Shown here piece by piece: positions 38,419 to 42,250 of a DNA stretch of 42,250 bases (the stretch's first letter is position 1; every line of letters starts with the position of its first letter). The DNA comes from Oscillospiraceae bacterium (lineage in GTDB: Bacteria; Bacillota; Clostridia; Oscillospirales; Oscillospiraceae). The position numbers and the translations under genes are program-made. The stretch lies in NCBI GenBank assembly GCA_015068305.1, contig SVKV01000016.1, forward strand, positions 1-42,250. The letters run 5' to 3'. The notes below the pieces were generated by a model. It was not told where the DNA came from and ran no database searches. It was given only the letters and a program-made list of their open reading frames with translations.

Positions 38419-39368
38419 CTGGACTCCTCCTTTCTCTGCAGGGTGATTCTGGGATCAACCAGAGTCATCAGCACATCACCCAGGAAGGTGCCCAGAACTC
38501 CCAATGTCGCATAGAGCAGCGTTAACGTCTGGACAACATTCACATCATACTTGGAAATGGCGTCTGCCAGGAAAGTACCCATGCCGGGAACGGAGTAGAA
38601 CCGCTCCACCAGCAGACTGCCGCCGATGGTATCCAGCAGAGATGCGGGCAGATACTGCACCAGAGGAACAAAGGCATTCTTCAGCACATGGCGGAACATG
38701 ATCTGCCGGGAAGAAAGGCCCTTAATCCGGGCCATCCGGATGTAGTCCTTGGTCAGTTCGTCCACCATGTAGCGTCTGGTCCAGATGGCATAACCCGCAA
38801 TAGACACCATGGACAGACAGAACACCGGCATGATGTTAGAAATAGCGCCCTTTCTGGTGGAATACAACGAGGGCAAACCCAAAACTTTCGCACCAAAGAT
38901 CATAACCAGTGAGAAGGACACGATGGTGGGAACCGCCCGGACAAAGATCGTGTAACCCGTGCCGATATGGTCCAGGATGCCGTCTTTATTCAGCGTTTGC
39001 ATAACGCCCATGGTAACTCCCACCAACAGCGCAATGCCCATGGCCATGGCGCCGTTTTTCATGGAAATGGTTACTTTCTTGCTGATCAGCTTGGTGACGG
39101 GGGTATCTCTCTGAATGCGGCGGGACACACCGAAGTCGCCCTTCAGCGTATCCTTGTAGAACCGGAACAGCTGCTCATGAAGAGGGTCCAGCAGGCCTGC
39201 TTCCTGCAGGATACCTTCTTTTGCCTCTTCAGTCAGATACATTTCTTCATCCGGATCAAAATAGAATTTCTCCGGCGGAAGCATACGCATCAGCACAAAG
39301 ACGGCCGTGGCGATCAAAAAGATCGTAATAACCGACTGCAGCGTACGCTTAATCGTGTATTTTAACAT
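38415..39368 (-). CDS. Oligopeptide/dipeptide ABC importer permease (OppB/DppB type)
   Basis: This 317-residue permease starts MLKYTIKRTLQSVITIFLIATAVFVLMRMLP, the usual first helix with the conserved LRMLP-like segment. It has LFRFYKDTLKGDFGVSRR, three to four central helices, and the coupling loop TKDYIRMARIKGLSSRQIMFRHVLKNAFVPLV. I start at the ATG at 39368, after AGGAG; a longer frame to 39410 crosses the terminator hairpin. It is downstream of the binding-protein gene, separated by that hairpin. Confidence 0.93.
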   Translation of the reverse strand: MLKYTIKRTLQSVITIFLIATAVFVLMRMLPPEKFYFDPDEEMYLTEEAKEGILQEAGLLDPLHEQLFRFYKDTLKGDFGVSRRIQRDTPVTKLISKKVTISMKNGAMAMGIALLVGVTMGVMQTLNKDGILDHIGTGYTIFVRAVPTIVSFSLVMIFGAKVLGLPSLYSTRKGAISNIMPVFCLSMVSIAGYAIWTRRYMVDELTKDYIRMARIKGLSSRQIMFRHVLKNAFVPLVQYLPASLLDTIGGSLLVERFYSVPGMGTFLADAISKYDVNVVQTLTLLYATLGVLGTFLGDVLMTLVDPRITLQRKEESR

Positions 39369-39391
39369 AGATCTCTTGTCTCCTGTTAAAT

Positions 39392-39428
39392 AGGAAAAAA
39401 GGGGCTGCATTCGGAAACGCAGCCCCTT
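39392..39428 (-). terminator. Partial terminator between binding protein and permease genes
   Basis: A perfect 10-bp stem AAGGGGCTGC on the minus strand (39399-39408 with 39419-39428) with a 10-nt loop, followed by TTTTCCTATTT. Within an operon this usually gives more binding protein than permease. Confidence 0.88.
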
Positions 39429-39477
39429 CTCTGTCGTAAACTTATTGAACTATTTCAGAAAGGAAGTGCCTGCCTGA

Positions 39478-41784
39478 TTAGTTAATGCCTGCTTCGACCT
39501 GCTCTCTGGTGAAACCGTCAACATTGGTGACCCAGTTCTTCATCTTGTTGTCGGTACCAGCCAGCTTACTGACCATCTGAGAACCGGGATGGATTCTGGT
39601 CAGCATCAGACCGTTGGTAACATAGCAGGGAACGGTGATGGCATGCTCGTGCAGCAGAGCCTCAGCCTCTGCGAATGCTGCGAAACGGGCATCGTTATCA
39701 TCAACGATAGCATAAGCCTTGTTGTACAGCTCGGTGTACTCCTTCATGACTGCGACAATGTCGCTGTCCTCGGGCAGGTCAACGGTGTGCAGGTACTTGT
39801 TGGTCCACCATGCGGTGTCATTGTACAGGTAGTGACGCAGGTAGGTGGAGGGGTCAGCAACGACGCCGCCGTAACCGAAGATAGCGAATGCCTGGGTAGC
39901 GGAGTCACGGACATCAGCCAACTTCACATAGGTGCCGATCTTCACTTCGACGAAGTCGGTGCCCATTGCGTCCTCGATGCACTGCTTCAGAACAGCAGCG
40001 TTGTCCAGAGCGCCCTGGTTGTTGTCGGTGTAGTACTCAATGACGATGGGGAAGGTCAGACCAGCGTCAGCCAGTTCCTTCTTAGCCTGCTCCAGGTACT
40101 TGGCAGCCTTCTCAGCATTCAGGTGAGCAATCTTGTCGTTGCTGGGAGCGTCCATGCCCAGTCTTTCACGAACCAGTTCAACGTAGTCTTCGCCGTTGGA
40201 GGTATAGCAGACGCCTTCACAAGTGGTGAAGTCGTTGGTGCAAGCCATAGGATCAACAGCGTTGAAGCACTTGAAGTAGTCGGTGAAGTCGATGCCGTAG
40301 TACATAGCCTTACGGAATGCCTCGTTAGCAACAGCGGTGTTCCACTGAACGTCCTTGGTGCCGTCGGGGAAGTTCTTGCTGTAGTTCAGCTGCATGTGGT
40401 TAGAGGTGCCGCCGGGGTGGCCCTTCACAACATAGTCATAGAACTTGTGGTTGGGATCATCCATGATCTCCTTAGCCTGGGACTGGCCAACGGAAACGCG
40501 GTCCAGCTCGCCATTCTCGTACATCATGTAAGCCATGTCCTGAGACTCAACAGTGACAAAGGTAACGGTGTTGAACAGGGTGCAGTCGGTATCCCAGTAC
40601 AGGGGGTTCTTGGTCAGAATGATTTCGCCGCCATGCTCATAGGTGGTCATGGTGTAGCAGCTGTTGTACCACATGGTCTCGTTGTTGACAGCGTTGACGC
40701 CTTCAACACCGACCTCGTCGATCAGACCCTGTGCCAGGGGGTACAGGCTGCTGGTGGTGGTCAGAGAGTCAAAGTAGGGAGTTTCGGTGACGCAGGTGTA
40801 GATGATGGTGTATGCATCAGGAGTCTCGATGCCGACCATCTCAGCAAACTTGGAACCTTCGCCCCAGGTCAGTGCCAGAGCTTCAGCAGCCTCCAGGGAC
40901 TTGGTGTAATCCAGGTACTCCTGAGCACCTGCGATGTTCTGAACCAGGTTAGCGGTGTTGAAGGAGCTGTTCTTGTGGTAGTTCAGGATCCACTCCATAC
41001 CGGTTGCCCAGTCATAAGCGGTGACGTTAGCCTTCTCGTTGCCGTTGATGTCAACCCACTTTGCGTTGTCACGCAGAGTGAAGGTCCAGGTCTTGCCGCC
41101 GTCTTTGCTACCCCACTCCTTAGCAACAGCGGGGATCATCTGACCCTTGTTGTTGTTGTCGCACAGACCTTCGACCAGGTTGATCAGGAAGGTTCTGTCC
41201 TTGGAGGTTTCGGTGTTCAGGATGTTGAAGGTGGAGGGAGCGCCGCCGCTCAGAACCAGATCGGTGATGGCCTCGTACTTGGGTTCTTCAACCACGGGAG
41301 CCTCGGTAGCAGCGGGTGCCTCGTAGGGAACGCCGGCGGTGGTCAGATCGGTGTAGGTAGCGGACCAGTTGGTGAAGCCGCCTTCCAGGGTGAAGACCTT
41401 GCTCATGTCGTAGCCGATGGCGGACAGAGCGTTGGTAGCAGCCTGTGCGTAGCGCTTGCCGGAGTAGCAGACCAGGATGATCTTCTTGTCCAGGTCCTTG
41501 GTTGCCTCGGTCATGGTAGCCTTACCAGCCTCAGCGTCACCTTCCTTGGCAGCATCCATGTCCCAAGCCTCAGCGCCGGGGATGGAGTTTGCGGAAGAGT
41601 CGGCAGCCTTACGGATGTCGAAGAAAACGTACTCGTCGTTTTCCAGCAGTTCCTTTGCTTCTTCTGCCTTGATGTACTGCATGGCAACGTCTGCAGCGGG
41701 TGCTTCTGCGGGAGCTTTAGCGCCGCAAGCAACCAGAGACAGAGCCATAGCCAGAACCAGCAGCAGTGCTAACAGTTTCTTCAT
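39478..41784 (-). CDS. Rhodanese-peptide-binding fusion lipoprotein
   Basis: This 768-residue lipoprotein has signal peptide MKKLLALLLVLAMALSLVAC and lipid Cys20. Residues about 35-148 form a rhodanese domain: EEAKELLENDEYVFFDIRKAAD, SIPGAEAWD, catalytic Cys106 in ILVCYSGKRYAQAA, then VFTLEGGFTNW. A Pro/Ala linker (YEAPAATEAPVVEEPKY, 154-170) follows. Residues 175-768 are a family-5 substrate-binding protein (LVLSGGAPSTFNILNTETSKDRTFLINLVEGLCDNN; KDGGKTWTFTLRDNAKWVDING). An ordinary member of that family is about 540 residues and has no rhodanese domain. The ATG at 41784 follows AAGGA by 9 bp. First gene of the operon. The sulfur donor and the bound ligand are unknown. Confidence 0.93.
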   Translation of the reverse strand: MKKLLALLLVLAMALSLVACGAKAPAEAPAADVAMQYIKAEEAKELLENDEYVFFDIRKAADSSANSIPGAEAWDMDAAKEGDAEAGKATMTEATKDLDKKIILVCYSGKRYAQAATNALSAIGYDMSKVFTLEGGFTNWSATYTDLTTAGVPYEAPAATEAPVVEEPKYEAITDLVLSGGAPSTFNILNTETSKDRTFLINLVEGLCDNNNKGQMIPAVAKEWGSKDGGKTWTFTLRDNAKWVDINGNEKANVTAYDWATGMEWILNYHKNSSFNTANLVQNIAGAQEYLDYTKSLEAAEALALTWGEGSKFAEMVGIETPDAYTIIYTCVTETPYFDSLTTTSSLYPLAQGLIDEVGVEGVNAVNNETMWYNSCYTMTTYEHGGEIILTKNPLYWDTDCTLFNTVTFVTVESQDMAYMMYENGELDRVSVGQSQAKEIMDDPNHKFYDYVVKGHPGGTSNHMQLNYSKNFPDGTKDVQWNTAVANEAFRKAMYYGIDFTDYFKCFNAVDPMACTNDFTTCEGVCYTSNGEDYVELVRERLGMDAPSNDKIAHLNAEKAAKYLEQAKKELADAGLTFPIVIEYYTDNNQGALDNAAVLKQCIEDAMGTDFVEVKIGTYVKLADVRDSATQAFAIFGYGGVVADPSTYLRHYLYNDTAWWTNKYLHTVDLPEDSDIVAVMKEYTELYNKAYAIVDDNDARFAAFAEAEALLHEHAITVPCYVTNGLMLTRIHPGSQMVSKLAGTDNKMKNWVTNVDGFTREQVEAGIN

Positions 41785-41861
41785 TGGTGTTGTCCTTCTT
41801 TCTTTGATTTTTTTTGCATTTTCTGACAGATTATGGGAAAATGTCCAACTTTCCGACATGG

Positions 41862-41890
41862 AGTATATCAAAGTTATCTTCAGTTTTGAA
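41862..41890 (-). promoter_or_regulatory. Promoter of the rhodanese/importer operon
   Basis: Minus strand: -35 TTCAAA (41885-41890), a 17-bp spacer and extended -10 TGATATACT (TATACT at 41862-41867). The leader is about 70 nt. Confidence 0.72.
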
Positions 41891-42219
41891 ATATTTATTT
41901 TCAATTTTTCTTTATCATTTATTGCTGCTTTTAATAGGATGCGTGGCTTATGCCTGCCTGAGATTTTTCGTACAAATCGTAACCCTGCAAGCAATGCCAC
42001 CTGGTACCCAGATTGACACAAACCACCTGTTTTCCATCCCGGAAAGCGGGTGGTTTTTTGCTTGTTGAGGCTGCCTGCCCCAAGCCCCGGCGAACAGTTT
42101 CTGTTCTGGGTAACACAGAAAATTTCTGTGGCTACGCGATTGAAAATCGCTGACTTTGGATAAAAGAGGATCGCTGTCCCTATGGGCAGCGATCCTTTTT
42201 TCGTTTATGGGATGTTATC
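41891..42219. other. Intergenic region rich in hairpins
   Basis: No confident gene. At 42021-42057 AACCACC/GGTGGTT flank a TTTCC/GGAAA inner stem and are followed on plus by TTTTTTG, a good plus-strand terminator with no visible plus-strand gene before it. Three short perfect hairpins follow: GAACAG/CTGTTC, CACAGAAA/TTTCTGTG and GCGATT/AATCGC (about 42090-42155). The strong hairpin at 42168-42203 is listed separately. Confidence 0.6.
42168..42203. terminator. Strong bidirectional terminator hairpin
   Basis: GGATCGCTG-CCC / GGG-CAGCGATCC, a 12-bp stem with one bulged T and a TAT loop. TTTTTT follows on plus and CTCTTTTATCC on minus. It would end transcripts from the gene that enters the window on the minus strand from the right. 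Confidence 0.82.
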
Positions 42220-42250
42220 TCACTCGTACTCTTCTTCATACATGGCAAGC
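42220..42250 (-). CDS. Possible C-terminus of a gene entering from the right (partial)
   Basis: On the minus strand the last 31 bases read ...LAMYEEEYE followed by TGA (42220-42222). An acidic end just before a strong terminator is what a real gene end looks like, but nine residues cannot identify a product, and another frame is also open here. Confidence 0.35.
   Translation of the reverse strand, partial: LAMYEEEYE

Noticed and set aside
1..42250. Mobile elements, CRISPR arrays, tRNA genes, phage genes
   Set aside because: No transposase or integrase, no regular spaced repeats, and no cloverleaf sequence with a T-loop was seen in the gaps.

Overview
The window looks like chromosomal DNA of a Gram-positive anaerobe of the class Clostridia, most likely an Oscillospiraceae-type gut bacterium. 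The reasons are strong GGAGG ribosome sites, lipoprotein signal peptides of the MKKxLALLL...C type, clostridial-type families (dimeric glycyl-tRNA synthetase, an RsgI-like protein, DUF4418- and DUF1847-like proteins, small GxGMCM membrane proteins) and the style of the rRNA leader. No phage, insertion sequence, CRISPR array or tRNA gene is visible. The species assignment is inference.

Layout. 1-410: three tandem consensus promoters firing leftward into what is almost certainly a 16S rRNA gene just outside the window. 486-3398 (minus): CBS-domain protein, glycyl-tRNA synthetase, PlsC acyltransferase. 3574-7166 (plus): membrane protein, CCA-adding enzyme, short-chain dehydrogenase and an HprK-like P-loop protein. 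7231-10311 (minus): ABC importer of the nitrate/sulfonate/taurine type. 10761-15812 (plus): a small membrane protein, an OmpR-type two-component system with two further membrane proteins, and an NAD-dependent epimerase-like protein. 15868-19361 (minus): ECF sigma factor, RsgI-like anti-sigma factor, MacB/FtsX-type ABC pair and a DUF4418 protein. 19653-20459 (plus): HAD phosphatase. 20585-23353 (minus): xanthine permease, xanthine phosphoribosyltransferase and a RelA/SpoT-domain alarmone synthetase. A second NCS2 permease runs divergently (23634-25046). 25051-29244 (minus): probable molybdate importer, ModE-like regulator and a P-loop NTPase/MocA-like nucleotidyltransferase fusion. Divergent from it is a three-subunit molybdenum hydroxylase operon (29377-32894, plus). 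33000-33155 holds a small structured transcript with an 18-codon reading frame. 33212-41784 (minus): a peptide-type ABC importer whose binding lipoprotein carries an N-terminal rhodanese domain, followed by a small membrane protein, a DUF1847-like cysteine-rich protein and a MalY/PatB-type C-S lyase.

How the genes work together. The middle of the window forms a purine/molybdenum block: purine uptake and salvage, an alarmone synthetase, metal uptake, cofactor maturation and a xanthine-dehydrogenase-family enzyme. The right-hand operon combines peptide import with three sulfur-linked parts (rhodanese, Cys-rich protein, C-S lyase), and I propose that it takes up and dismantles sulfur-containing peptides or conjugates.

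The most novel signals are these: (1) the rhodanese/peptide-binding fusion and its operon; (2) a nearly identical 49-bp promoter element built of 11-bp repeats in front of the two genes that flank the two-component operon, a likely regulon box; (3) the 33.0-kb mini-transcript, whose promoter lies inside a 13-bp perfect palindrome that would hide its ribosome site in read-through RNA.
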